From NCBI GenBank assembly GCA_021838445.1, contig JAKCDU010000002.1:62001-126000 (forward strand): a stretch of 64,000 nt of DNA. Reading direction: 5' to 3'. The translations under genes and the position numbers were made by a program. The stretch comes from Actinomycetes bacterium. GTDB lineage: Bacteria; Actinomycetota; Acidimicrobiia; Acidimicrobiales; Palsa-688. Each line of letters opens with the position of its first letter. The stretch's first letter is position 1. A model generated the notes under the pieces. The model searched no databases. It saw nothing but the letters and a program-made list of their open reading frames with translations, and had not been told where the DNA came from. Shown here piece by piece: positions 1-7,143 of the stretch.

Positions 1-764
1 TCGAACCTTCCCTCCGAGAAGGTGTAGCCGAACACCGGCTCGCGGTCGAGCAGCCCCCTTATGGCGTCGGTGAGCTGGATCTCGCCGCCCCGGCCCGGTC
101 TGGTCGCCGCGATGGCGTCGAAGATGGCGGGGGTGAGCACGTAGCGGCCCATTACGCCGAGGTCCGAGGGGGCGTCCTCGGGGGCCGGCTTCTCGACCAG
201 GTCACGGACCTGCACCATCGACCCGTTGTACCCGTCGAAAGCCACGCAGCCGTACAGCGAGACCTCCCGGTGGTCCACCTGCTTCAGGCACAGCACCGAC
301 GCGCCGGTCTGCTGGTGGGCCACCAACATTCCCGACAGGATCGCCGACTTCGGATGACACAGGTCGTCGGGCAGCATGACAGCGAAAGACTCGTCACCGA
401 CATGGTGCCGGGCCAGGCCGATGGCATGGCCCAGCCCGAGCGGCTGGCCCTGGCGGATGAAATGGATCTGGGCCAGGCCGGAGATGGCCCGCACCGTGTT
501 GAGCTCCTCCTCCTTGCCGGCCTCCCGCAGGAACGCCTCGAGCTCCACCGAACGGTCGAAATGGTCCTCGACATCGCGCTTGCCCCGCCCGGTGATGATC
601 AGGATGTCGGTGATCCCGGCTGCGACGGCCTCCTCGACCACGTACTGGATGGAGGGCTTGTCCACCAGCGGCAGCATCTCCTTGGGGACCGCCTTGGTAG
701 CCGGCAGGAACCGGGTTCCCAAGCCGGCGGCGGGGATCACCGCCTTGCGGACGGATCTGGGCAT
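1..764 (-). CDS. galU: UTP--glucose-1-phosphate uridylyltransferase, partial
   Basis: Makes UDP-glucose from UTP and glucose-1-phosphate in the cytosol, for glycan and envelope synthesis. The reading frame starts at ATG 764 and runs off the window edge, so about 254 of the usual 300 or so residues are visible. The N-terminus carries the nucleotidyltransferase signature: Gly-Leu-Gly-Thr-Arg at residues 14-18, followed by a Lys-Glu-Met-Leu loop, then the conserved GRGKRDVEDHFD segment near residue 85. It is divergent from the FmdB-type gene at 865, the same arrangement I recall around galU in mycobacteria. A purine-rich GAAAGG lies 6 nt before the start and fits a ribosome binding site. Confidence 0.93.
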   Translation of the reverse strand, partial: MPRSVRKAVIPAAGLGTRFLPATKAVPKEMLPLVDKPSIQYVVEEAVAAGITDILIITGRGKRDVEDHFDRSVELEAFLREAGKEEELNTVRAISGLAQIHFIRQGQPLGLGHAIGLARHHVGDESFAVMLPDDLCHPKSAILSGMLVAHQQTGASVLCLKQVDHREVSLYGCVAFDGYNGSMVQVRDLVEKPAPEDAPSDLGVMGRYVLTPAIFDAIAATRPGRGGEIQLTDAIRGLLDREPVFGYTFSEGRF

Positions 765-819
765 GGGTGCCTTTCTACCACCCGACCCACCAGCCGAATC
801 CTCATCGCGTCGGATACAC

Positions 820-846
820 TTGGCACTCGACAGCTTTGAGTGCCAA
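820..846. promoter_or_regulatory. CIRCE element (HrcA operator)
   Basis: A perfect inverted repeat TTGGCACTC-N9-GAGTGCCAA. It matches the CIRCE consensus TTAGCACTC-N9-GAGTGCTAA in arm length and spacer. The only differences are one substitution per arm, and they compensate each other. A possible -10 box (TACACT, 815-820) abuts it, so HrcA bound here would block transcription of the downstream zinc-ribbon gene. Confidence 0.85.
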
Positions 847-864
847 CGGCCGGAGGAGCCACCC

Positions 865-1197
865 ATGCCCACCTACGAATACGCCTGCAAAGACTGCGGG
901 GAGCACCTCGAGGTGGTGCAGTCGTTCAAGGACGATGCCCTGACCGACTGCCCGAGCTGCGGGGGGTCGCTGCGGAAGGTCTTCGGGAACATCGGCATCT
1001 CCTTCAAGGGGAGCGGTTTCTACAAGACCGACAGCCGTAGCTCCTCGTCGTCAAAGACGGCCACGTCTTCAACCTCCTCGGAAGGCTCGGCAACCTCGTC
1101 GGCAACCTCGCCGTCGAGCGACTCTTCGAGTGCATCGTCGGAGACCAAGACCACCGCCAAGAGCGATTCCTCTCCTCCCCCGGCCAAGGCCTCCTAG
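865..1197 (+). CDS. FmdB-family zinc-ribbon protein, heat-shock controlled (Ruc/Rv0991c-like)
   Basis: A 110-residue protein with an N-terminal FmdB zinc ribbon (Cys8, Cys11, Cys29, Cys32) and a disordered Ser/Thr/Pro-rich tail from about residue 57. The M. tuberculosis relative Rv0991c, as I recall, is a redox-regulated chaperone under HrcA control; the CIRCE element 19 bp upstream supports the same regulation here. The GGAGG at 852-856, about 8 nt before ATG 865, sets the start; a longer in-frame extension would run through the operator. The stop overlaps the convergent tag gene by 4 bp. The family name FmdB (regulatory protein) is historical, and chaperone function is inferred from family and control. 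Confidence 0.88.
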   Translation: MPTYEYACKDCGEHLEVVQSFKDDALTDCPSCGGSLRKVFGNIGISFKGSGFYKTDSRSSSSSKTATSSTSSEGSATSSATSPSSDSSSASSETKTTAKSDSSPPPAKAS

Positions 1198-1772
1198 CCT
1201 TCGCTCCGGCGCTTGGCCGGGCAGCCCTGTAGATGGTCGTCGATGACCCCGACCGCCTGCAGGAACGAATGCACGATGGTCGGCCCGACGAACCGGAAAC
1301 CGCGCTTCTTCAGGTCGGCGCTGAGCCGCTCGGACAGATCGCTGCGCGAGGCCACCTCGGCGGCATCGGCCGGATGGTTGACCACGGGTCGGCCGTCGAC
1401 CCACCCCCACAGGTAGGAGGCGAAGGACCCGAAGCCACGCTGGACCTCGATGAACGCCGCAGCGTTGGTGACGCTGGCCGCCACCTTCGAGCGGTGGCGC
1501 ACGATTCCCGAATCGGCGAGGAGCACGCCTTGGCGGTCCGGCCCGAAGGCAGCCACCACCGCCGGATCGAAGCCCATGTAGAGCTCCCGGTAGCGCGGCC
1601 GTTTGAACAGCACCACCGCCCACGACAGGCCCGCCTGGGCGCCCTCGAGGGTTAGCATCTCGAAGAGGTGAACGTCGTCGTGGCTCGGAACGGCCCATTC
1701 CCGGTCGTGGTAGTCCGCCATGGCATCCGACGACTCGGCCCACGGGCAACGCCGGCCCCGACTTTCGGTCAC
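1194..1772 (-). CDS. tag: DNA-3-methyladenine glycosylase I
   Basis: A base-excision repair enzyme that removes 3-methyladenine from alkylated DNA. The 192-residue product matches E. coli Tag along its whole length. Visible are the zinc-snap ligands Cys9, His22, His180 and Cys184, the catalytic-pocket segment LEGAQAGLSW with Glu43, and the KKRGFRFVGPT motif. Length and motifs are complete, so it should be active. It is convergent with the FmdB-type gene and overlaps its stop codon by 4 bp. The start ATG 1772 is the only one that keeps the N-terminal zinc cysteine. Confidence 0.95.
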   Translation of the reverse strand: MTESRGRRCPWAESSDAMADYHDREWAVPSHDDVHLFEMLTLEGAQAGLSWAVVLFKRPRYRELYMGFDPAVVAAFGPDRQGVLLADSGIVRHRSKVAASVTNAAAFIEVQRGFGSFASYLWGWVDGRPVVNHPADAAEVASRSDLSERLSADLKKRGFRFVGPTIVHSFLQAVGVIDDHLQGCPAKRRSEG

Positions 1773-1885
1773 GGACAGAAGATTCGCACAGCCGCCCGCG
1801 CCCGCGACGCGAACTGTCCCTTCTCCCCTGGCGGTCGTCCCCGTCGGGGCGTGTAGTGGATCCGAGGGAGGAGCGCGGGCTGCCT

Positions 1886-2187
1886 GTGACGGATCTGCTG
1901 CGACGCTCAGCGGTGGGTACCCGACCCGACCAGACCGTGGCCCAGGCGACCGCCATCATGAACCAGGCCGGGGTGGGCGCACCGGCGGTGGTGGACGGCG
2001 CCCGACTGGTGGGAGCTCCGGCCGTTTCGTCGGCATGGTGACCGTCGACGACCTGCTCATCCACCTGTCGGCCGACCTGGCCGACCTCACCCACCTGGCG
2101 GCCGACCTGGCCGACCTCACCCGCCCGTTGGCCGGCGAGGTGCTCTTCGCTCAGCGCGACAGCGGTGTGCCCATGCCGACCGGGTGA
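1886..2187 (+). pseudogene. CBS-domain protein, frameshifted
   Basis: The frame opening at GTG 1886 encodes a CBS-domain half (VTDLLRRSAVG... through AGVGAPAVVDGARLVG), then hits a stop at 2039-2041. The next expected segment, GRFVGMVTVDDLL, continues in another frame from about 2015 to the stop at 2187. A GGGAGGAG element lies about 12 nt before the GTG, so it was once translated. The two halves rejoin as one CBS domain plus an actinobacterial-style tail (LTRPLAGEVLFAQRD). It is either a decayed gene or the result of a single sequencing or assembly indel near 2005-2030. An intact CBS gene lies next door on the other strand. Confidence 0.6.
2071..2130 (+). repeat. 30-bp tandem duplication in the broken CBS gene
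   Basis: Two adjacent 30-bp units, identical over the first 22 bases, duplicate ten codons (Ala-Asp-Leu-Ala-Asp-Leu-Thr...) in frame in the tail of the CBS pseudogene. This looks like slippage in a non-essential linker. Confidence 0.8.
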
Positions 2188-2190
2188 TCC

Positions 2191-2616
2191 CTAGCCGGTC
2201 CCGTCGTCGGCCTGGTCGGCCGAGACGTAGACGCCGAGCAGGTCCCGGGCCGATACCACCCCGAGGAACCGTCCGTCCTCCTCGACCAGGAGGTGGCGGA
2301 CCCAGTGGTTCATCATCTCGCCGGCGACTTCGGTCACGGTGGCCGTGGCATCGCACCAAGCCAGCCCGGTGTGGGCCACCTCGTCGACTCGAGTCGTAGC
2401 GGGGTTTCGCCCGTCGGCCACGGCGTGGACGATGTCGCGTTCGGATACGACACCGGTGGGCCGCCCTCCCGGCTCGCCGACCACGACCAGGCCGACCTCC
2501 GCCTCGACCAGCAGGCGGGCCGCCTCGGCCAGCGTGGCCCTCGCCGCGACGGTCACCGCCTCGTCGGATACGACCGCCGAAACCGGCGTCTGCCCAGCCC
2601 TCACCACATCGGTCAT
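2191..2616 (-). CDS. Tandem CBS-domain protein
   Basis: A small soluble protein of about 141 residues made of two CBS motifs (about 13-72 and 75-137), each ending in the typical V-[SV]-x-RD-[IL] helix start (VVSERDIVHAV and VVSARDLLGVY). Stand-alone CBS pairs bind adenosyl ligands such as AMP, ATP or SAM and act as energy sensors; the ligand here is unknown. ATG 2616 is chosen. A GTG three codons upstream (2625) is also possible; neither has a clear ribosome binding site. It ends 3 bp from the CBS pseudogene on the other strand, so the pair may derive from a duplicated CBS locus. Confidence 0.85.
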   Translation of the reverse strand: MTDVVRAGQTPVSAVVSDEAVTVAARATLAEAARLLVEAEVGLVVVGEPGGRPTGVVSERDIVHAVADGRNPATTRVDEVAHTGLAWCDATATVTEVAGEMMNHWVRHLLVEEDGRFLGVVSARDLLGVYVSADQADDGTG

Positions 2617-2649
2617 CGAGACCACAGTCTGGTCGGCTGACTCCCGGGG

Positions 2650-2679
2650 GCCGAGGGCCCAAGGTCACATTCTCCGGGG
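2650..2679 (+). repeat. 30-bp direct repeat, copy A
   Basis: Matches 27 of 30 positions with a second copy at 4399-4428 in the same orientation. The core is GAGGGCCC-n-AGGTCACATTCT. The two copies bracket the MFS exporter gene. Function unknown. Confidence 0.75.
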
Positions 2680-2791
2680 TGTCGCCGGGACCGACGAACG
2701 CGGAACTGACCTTCACCCCTAGCCGCGGCTCACCTGAGGGCCTAAGCCGGACGACGGAGATCGGGCCTTGCACCGCACGAGTGAGGTAGGC

Positions 2792-4372
2792 ATGACTGGA
2801 CTCGGCTCACGTCGGAGCGGACACCACCGGTGGATGGTGCTGGCCGTCCTGTGCGTCAGCCTGCTCGTGGTGAGCCTGGACAACACCATCCTCAACGTGG
2901 CCCTCCCGGTCCTCGTCGCCCGCCTGCATGCGTCGTCGAGCGAGCTCCAATGGATCGTCGATTCCTACGCGGTGGTCTTCGCCGGCCTCATGCTCGTCGC
3001 CGGGAGCCTCGGGGACAGGGTGGGCCGCAAACCGGTGTTCGTGGCCGGTCTGCTCCTCTTCGCCGCCGGGTCGGCCTGGTCGGCCTTCTCGTCGAGCCCC
3101 GGAATGCTGATCGCGGCCCGGGCCTCCATGGGCATCGGGGCCTCCTCCACGATGCCCTCCACGCTCTCCATCCTCACCAATGTCTTCACCGGGGAACGCG
3201 ACCGGGCCCGGGCCATCGGGATATGGGCCGGCGCCACCGGGCTCGGCGTGGCCATCGGGCCGGTGGCCGGGGGATGGCTGCTCGACCGCTTCTGGTGGGG
3301 GTCGGTGTTCCTCGTCAACGTTCCCATCGCCATAACCGGAGCGGTGCTGGCCCTGTGGCTGGTTCCCGACTCACGCAACCCGGCCAGCCGATCCCCCGAC
3401 CTGGTCGGTTCGGTCATGTCGATGGTCGGCATCGGGAGCCTTCTGTGGGGCATCATCGACGCCCCGAGCCGGGGCTGGACCTCGCCGACGGTCCTGGCCG
3501 CGATGATCGGCGGAACGGCCGTCTGCGGCCTGTTCGTCGTGTGGGAGCACCGGTCGTCCCATCCCATGCTGAACATCGGCTTCTTCGCCTCGGCACGCTT
3601 CTCGGCAGCCGTGGCGACCCTCGGCCTGGTGATGTTCGCGCTGATGGGCGGACTGTTCCTGATGACCCAGTACCTCCAGTTCTCCCTCGGTTACACCCCT
3701 CTCGAAGCCGGCCTCCGCATCGTTCCCATCGCCGGCGTCCTGCTCGTGACTGCGCCACTCTCCAATCTGGCGGCGACGCGCCTGGGGACCAAACCAGTGG
3801 TGATCGTTGGTCTCGGATTGATCATCGCCGGCCTGGCCGCCCTCGCCCGGCTCACCGTCCACGGGACCTATCAGGACGCGCTGCCGGCCTTCTTCCTCAT
3901 GGGAGCCGGCGTCGGTCTAGCCTTCGCGCCCTGCACCGAGTCGGTGATGGGGTCCCTGCCCGTCTCGCAGGCGGGGGTCGGATCGGCCACCAACGGGGCT
4001 TCCCTGCAGACCGGGGGGGCGCTCGGGGTGGCGGTGATGGGCAGCATCCTCGACGGCCGCTACCAGGGCTTCCTCGGCCCGCGCCTGACCTCCTACCCGG
4101 TTCCCGCACCCGTGGTGGGCACCATCAAGAGCTCCCTCGGGGCGGCGCTGGCGGTAGCCGACCACGTGGGGGGGGCCGCCGGGGCGGCGTTGGCGACCAC
4201 CGCCCGCCAGGCCTTCATGAGCGGTCTGGGCCCCGCCCTCACCGCTGGGGCGTCGGTGGTGGCCGCCGCTGCGGTGGTGGTAGCGGCGGCCTTGCCCAAT
4301 CGGGGCACAACGGCGCCCCCGGAGCCCGACAGGGAACCGGCGGGCCACCACAGCGAGCTGACCGGGTCCTGA
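2792..4372 (+). CDS. DHA2-family (EmrB/QacA-type) MFS multidrug exporter
   Basis: An integral membrane drug:proton antiporter of about 526 residues with 14 hydrophobic segments, the size and topology of DHA2 exporters. Visible are the motif-D1-like LDNTILNVALPVL near the first helix, the motif-A loop GSLGDRVGRKPVF, and the motif-C-like GATGLGVAIGPVAGGWL in helix 5. ATG 2792 has GAGG 5 nt upstream; a TTG 24 nt earlier has no such signal. The hydrophilic C-terminal tail is Pro-rich. A direct repeat of 30 bp lies on each side of the gene. No adjacent regulator is visible, so substrate and control are unknown. Confidence 0.9.
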   Translation: MTGLGSRRSGHHRWMVLAVLCVSLLVVSLDNTILNVALPVLVARLHASSSELQWIVDSYAVVFAGLMLVAGSLGDRVGRKPVFVAGLLLFAAGSAWSAFSSSPGMLIAARASMGIGASSTMPSTLSILTNVFTGERDRARAIGIWAGATGLGVAIGPVAGGWLLDRFWWGSVFLVNVPIAITGAVLALWLVPDSRNPASRSPDLVGSVMSMVGIGSLLWGIIDAPSRGWTSPTVLAAMIGGTAVCGLFVVWEHRSSHPMLNIGFFASARFSAAVATLGLVMFALMGGLFLMTQYLQFSLGYTPLEAGLRIVPIAGVLLVTAPLSNLAATRLGTKPVVIVGLGLIIAGLAALARLTVHGTYQDALPAFFLMGAGVGLAFAPCTESVMGSLPVSQAGVGSATNGASLQTGGALGVAVMGSILDGRYQGFLGPRLTSYPVPAPVVGTIKSSLGAALAVADHVGGAAGAALATTARQAFMSGLGPALTAGASVVAAAAVVVAAALPNRGTTAPPEPDREPAGHHSELTGS

Positions 4373-4708
4373 TCCGGCCACCCTCGGACACCCCCGGCGC
4401 CGAGGGCCCCAGGTCACATTCTGCGGGCCTCCACGGTGACCGCCTCGGACAGCCCCGGGGAGGTGCCGAGGGTCACACGGGGCCTGCACCGGGGACCACC
4501 GAGCATCCAGGGGACGGCGGCGGCCGGCAGCCGGCCGGGCCGGGCCGGGACCAGTGCGGTTGTGCCACCCAAAGTCCCAAATCACCCAACCCGGAAACAA
4601 TTGCAATCACGGATACCCGAGCCGAGCCCGGACCGGCTCCTGCTACAGCCGCCGGGCCCCGCATGCCGAACTGCAGGACATTCCACCCTCTAGTAACGGA
4701 GACCCGCG
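4373..4708. other. 336-bp intergenic region
   Basis: No coding frame is convincing. It contains direct-repeat copy B (4399-4428), a related CCGAGGGTCACA motif near 4472, and a GC-rich palindrome CGGCCGGC-A-GCCGGCCG (4521-4537) that could fold. A less GC-rich stretch (4560-4620) could house the promoter of the downstream receptor-like gene. I looked for a cyclic-di-GMP riboswitch, common before chemoreceptor genes, and did not see its conserved core. Confidence 0.5.
4399..4428 (+). repeat. 30-bp direct repeat, copy B
   Basis: The partner of 2650-2679, with three substitutions. It lies 27 bp after the MFS stop codon. Confidence 0.75.
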
Positions 4709-5824
4709 GTGAGGACCTTCAGATCGTCCCCCAAGAAAGTTGGGGGTGCGGCCACCATCGACACCATGATGAGCGCGTTGGCCGAGCACATCCCGGCCAA
4801 CATCATGGCCGCCGATGCCAACTTCAAGCTGGTCTTCTTGAACAAGTTCGCTCAGAAGACCCTGCAAGGTCTCGACCAGGAGATCCGCTCGGCCTTCCGG
4901 CTGGGCAGCGACGAGCTCCTCGGCGGCTCCATCCACCGGGTCCATCGCAACCCCGAGCGGGTGGAAGCCATTCTCCGCAACCCCGACTCGTTCCCCCACC
5001 GGGCCACCCTGCGCTTCGGCGACGTCGCCCTCCGGTCGACCATCAACGCCATCTGGGGCGACGGGGGTCGGGTCTTGGGCTATGTCGTCATATGGGACAG
5101 CGTGGCCGCGACCGAGCGCAAGGCTCAGGAACTGACCAGCGACCTGTCGGCGGTGGCCTCCGCCGCGTCGAATTCGGCCGGACTGGTGGCGGCCAACTCC
5201 GTCAACTCGTCCTCGCAGGCCGACCTGGTGGCCGCCGCCGCCGAGGAGATGTCGGCGAGCATCGGGGAGATATCGAGCCGCATGAACCAGGCCGCGGCGG
5301 CGACGATGCGCGGCGTGGAGACCACGAGCGCGGTCACTTCGACCATCGAGGAGCTCAACGCCGACATGAAGCAGATATCCGGCCTGGTCACCTTCATCGA
5401 GGGGGTGGCCTCGCAGACCAACCTCCTGGCCCTGAATGCCACCATCGAATCGGCGCGCGCCGGCGAGGCGGGCAAGGGCTTCGCCGTGGTCGCTTCGGAG
5501 GTGAAGTCGCTGGCCCAGCAAGTCGCCGAGGCGACCCACGAGATCCGTACCAAGGTGCACGCCATCGAGGCCTCGGCGATGTCGGCCGAGCGGTCCATCC
5601 AGGAGCTCAGCCTGGTGGTCAACGAGATCAGCGAGCAGCAGAGCGGCATTGCCGCCGCCGTCGAGGAACAGTCGGCCACGGCGGCCGAGATGACCCGCAG
5701 CATCGGCTCGGTGGCGTCGACGTCGCACGCCCTGAAGGAGATCGCCGAGGAACTCGAGACCATCGCCACGCAGGTCGAGGTCCGCACCGGGGACCTGAAG
5801 ACCCTGCTGCTCGACCAGACCTGA
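4709..5824 (+). CDS. Soluble PAS-domain methyl-accepting chemotaxis-like protein
   Basis: A 371-residue cytosolic receptor-like protein. Residues 20-130 look like a PAS sensor (NIMAADANFKLVFLNKFA opening). From about 140 to 365 is a long helical coiled coil ending in the chemoreceptor signalling tip (about 230-265, with SQTNLLALNATIESARAGE and KGFAVVASEVK), the part that contacts CheA/CheW in classical systems. There is no transmembrane segment. GTG 4709 has GGAG 7 nt upstream. No che or flagellar gene is in the window, so it either serves a distant array or works outside chemotaxis. The ligand is unknown; PAS domains of this type often bind heme or flavin. Confidence 0.9.
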   Translation: MRTFRSSPKKVGGAATIDTMMSALAEHIPANIMAADANFKLVFLNKFAQKTLQGLDQEIRSAFRLGSDELLGGSIHRVHRNPERVEAILRNPDSFPHRATLRFGDVALRSTINAIWGDGGRVLGYVVIWDSVAATERKAQELTSDLSAVASAASNSAGLVAANSVNSSSQADLVAAAAEEMSASIGEISSRMNQAAAATMRGVETTSAVTSTIEELNADMKQISGLVTFIEGVASQTNLLALNATIESARAGEAGKGFAVVASEVKSLAQQVAEATHEIRTKVHAIEASAMSAERSIQELSLVVNEISEQQSGIAAAVEEQSATAAEMTRSIGSVASTSHALKEIAEELETIATQVEVRTGDLKTLLLDQT

Positions 5825-5860
5825 CCTGAGATCGGGTCCCCGGCCGCCCAGCCGCTGCCA

Positions 5861-5914
5861 CCAGGGGGTGCCCGGGCGCCAGGGGGTGTTCAGGCACCAG
5901 GGGGTGGTCAGGCC
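5861..5914 (+). repeat. Three 18-bp imperfect tandem repeats
   Basis: Three units start with CCAGGGGGTG at 5861, 5879 and 5897, with variable 8-bp remainders. They run over the 3' end of msrA (minus strand) between two convergent genes. Confidence 0.75.
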
Positions 5915-6594
5915 TCCGCGCCGGTGGCGTCGAGGACAGCGCCGGTGACGAGGCCGGTCGGACAACCCACCCCGGTGCCCCCCAGGCCGCAGTAGCCGTC
6001 GGGGTTCTTGGCCAGGTACTGCTGGTGGTAGTCCTCGGCGTAGAAGAAGCCGCCCTCGGGAAGGAGGGCGATCTCAGTGGTGACCGGGCCGTAACCGGCC
6101 GCACCCAGCGCCTCACCGTAAGCCCGGCTCGAGCTGCGGGCCGGCTCCACCTGGGCCGGGTCGGTGACGTAGATGGCCGATCGGTACTGGGTTCCCACAT
6201 CGTTGCCCTGGCGCATCCCCTGGGTCGGATCGTGGGACTCCCAGAAGATCCGCAGCATGGCCTCGAAGGTGGTCACCGCCGGGTCCCACACCACCAGCAC
6301 CACCTCGGTGTGACCGGTGCGGCCGCTGCACACCTCGCTGTAGGTCGGGTTGGCGGTGTAGCCCCCGGCGTAGCCGACGGCCGTGGTCCACACGCCCGGG
6401 GCGGTCCAGAACTTGCGCTCGGCGCCCCAGAAGCAGCCCATCCCGAACACCGCGGTGGCGAACCCGTCCGGGAACGGCGGCTTCAGCGGGTGGAAGTTGA
6501 CGAAGTGCTGGGCCGGCACGGCGAGGGGCGTGCCACGCCCGGGGAGGGCGTCGGAGGGGTCGACCATCGCGGTCTTGTGACGGGAGAGGAACAC
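5908..6594 (-). CDS. msrA: Peptide-methionine (S)-S-oxide reductase
   Basis: Repairs oxidised methionine in proteins using thioredoxin. The product of about 228 residues has the catalytic GCFWG motif (Cys54), the [11 protein letters not shown] segment, the TYRS-type GTQYRSAIY strand, and a C-terminal [13 protein letters not shown] with candidate resolving cysteines. The N-terminus ([15 protein letters not shown]) aligns with the E. coli-type MsrA extension, which supports GTG 6594 over the internal ATG 6567. A TACGCT box 6 nt before the GTG also supports it. The upstream neighbour is a NUDIX gene in the same direction, giving an oxidative-damage flavour to the pair. Confidence 0.93.
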   Translation of the reverse strand: MFLSRHKTAMVDPSDALPGRGTPLAVPAQHFVNFHPLKPPFPDGFATAVFGMGCFWGAERKFWTAPGVWTTAVGYAGGYTANPTYSEVCSGRTGHTEVVLVVWDPAVTTFEAMLRIFWESHDPTQGMRQGNDVGTQYRSAIYVTDPAQVEPARSSSRAYGEALGAAGYGPVTTEIALLPEGGFFYAEDYHQQYLAKNPDGYCGLGGTGVGCPTGLVTGAVLDATGAEA

Positions 6595-6600
6595 GCCACC

Positions 6601-6606
6601 AGCGTA
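6601..6606 (-). promoter_or_regulatory. Leaderless -10 box for msrA
   Basis: TACGCT on the minus strand, 6 nt before GTG 6594, places transcription start at or next to the start codon. Confidence 0.5.
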
Positions 6607-6616
6607 GGCCTTCCCC

Positions 6617-7135
6617 TCAGAATACTGGGCCCAACTCCCCCAGGTGGATGGGCTCAGCCGGGGCACCCGCCGCGAGGAACTGGGACAGCTGCTCGGGCAG
6701 CCACGGCGGGATGATCCGCTCCCCCCCGTCCTGGAGGGCCACCAGATCCGGCGCCGCCCACCATCCGATCCCGGAGAACGCCATCGCCTCGAGCGGTTCC
6801 AGGCCGCCCGGCCGGTACGAGCGGGTGTCACCGGTGCCCGCCCACCGGGCGACGTGGATGTGCTCCAGTTGGTCGAAGTGGATACCGGCGAAGACGAAGC
6901 GGGCGTCGTGTCGCCACACGCACGGACCGACTTCCACCCCCTGCAGGCCCGTCTCCTCCTCGATCTCCCGGGCCGCCGCGACGGCGCTCTCCTCGCCTGG
7001 CTCCATGCCCCCGCCCGGCAACTCCCACCAACCGCCCTTGGCTGGCACGAACGGGTCACGGGCCCGCAGCAGAAGCACCCGGTCGGCCTCGTCCAGCACG
7101 ACCGCACGCGCCGCCTGCCGGCGCCGGGCAGCCAC
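6617..7135 (-). CDS. NUDIX hydrolase
   Basis: A 172-residue pyrophosphohydrolase with a complete Nudix box at about residues 41-63 (G-x5-E-x7-REIEEETGL), which binds the divalent metal that hydrolyses nucleoside diphosphate-linked substrates. The preceding [13 protein letters not shown] is typical of the MutT/ADP-ribose pyrophosphatase group. The substrate cannot be told from the sequence. GTG 7135 starts 8 bp after the pmbA stop, so it is probably the third gene of a tldD-pmbA-nudix transcript. The C-terminal region is acidic and has no added domain. Confidence 0.9.
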   Translation of the reverse strand: MAARRRQAARAVVLDEADRVLLLRARDPFVPAKGGWWELPGGGMEPGEESAVAAAREIEEETGLQGVEVGPCVWRHDARFVFAGIHFDQLEHIHVARWAGTGDTRSYRPGGLEPLEAMAFSGIGWWAAPDLVALQDGGERIIPPWLPEQLSQFLAAGAPAEPIHLGELGPVF

Positions 7136-7143
7136 CGGGCGCC

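Noticed and set aside
4373-4708. A cyclic-di-GMP or other riboswitch in the long leader of the receptor-like gene
   Set aside because: No conserved core sequence could be found by eye; only GC-rich dyads and the direct repeat are present.
2830-5829. A 999-codon open frame on the plus strand across the MFS and receptor genes
   Set aside because: It is a high-GC shadow of two genes in other frames, rich in Arg/Gly/Pro with no domain, and has no ribosome binding site.
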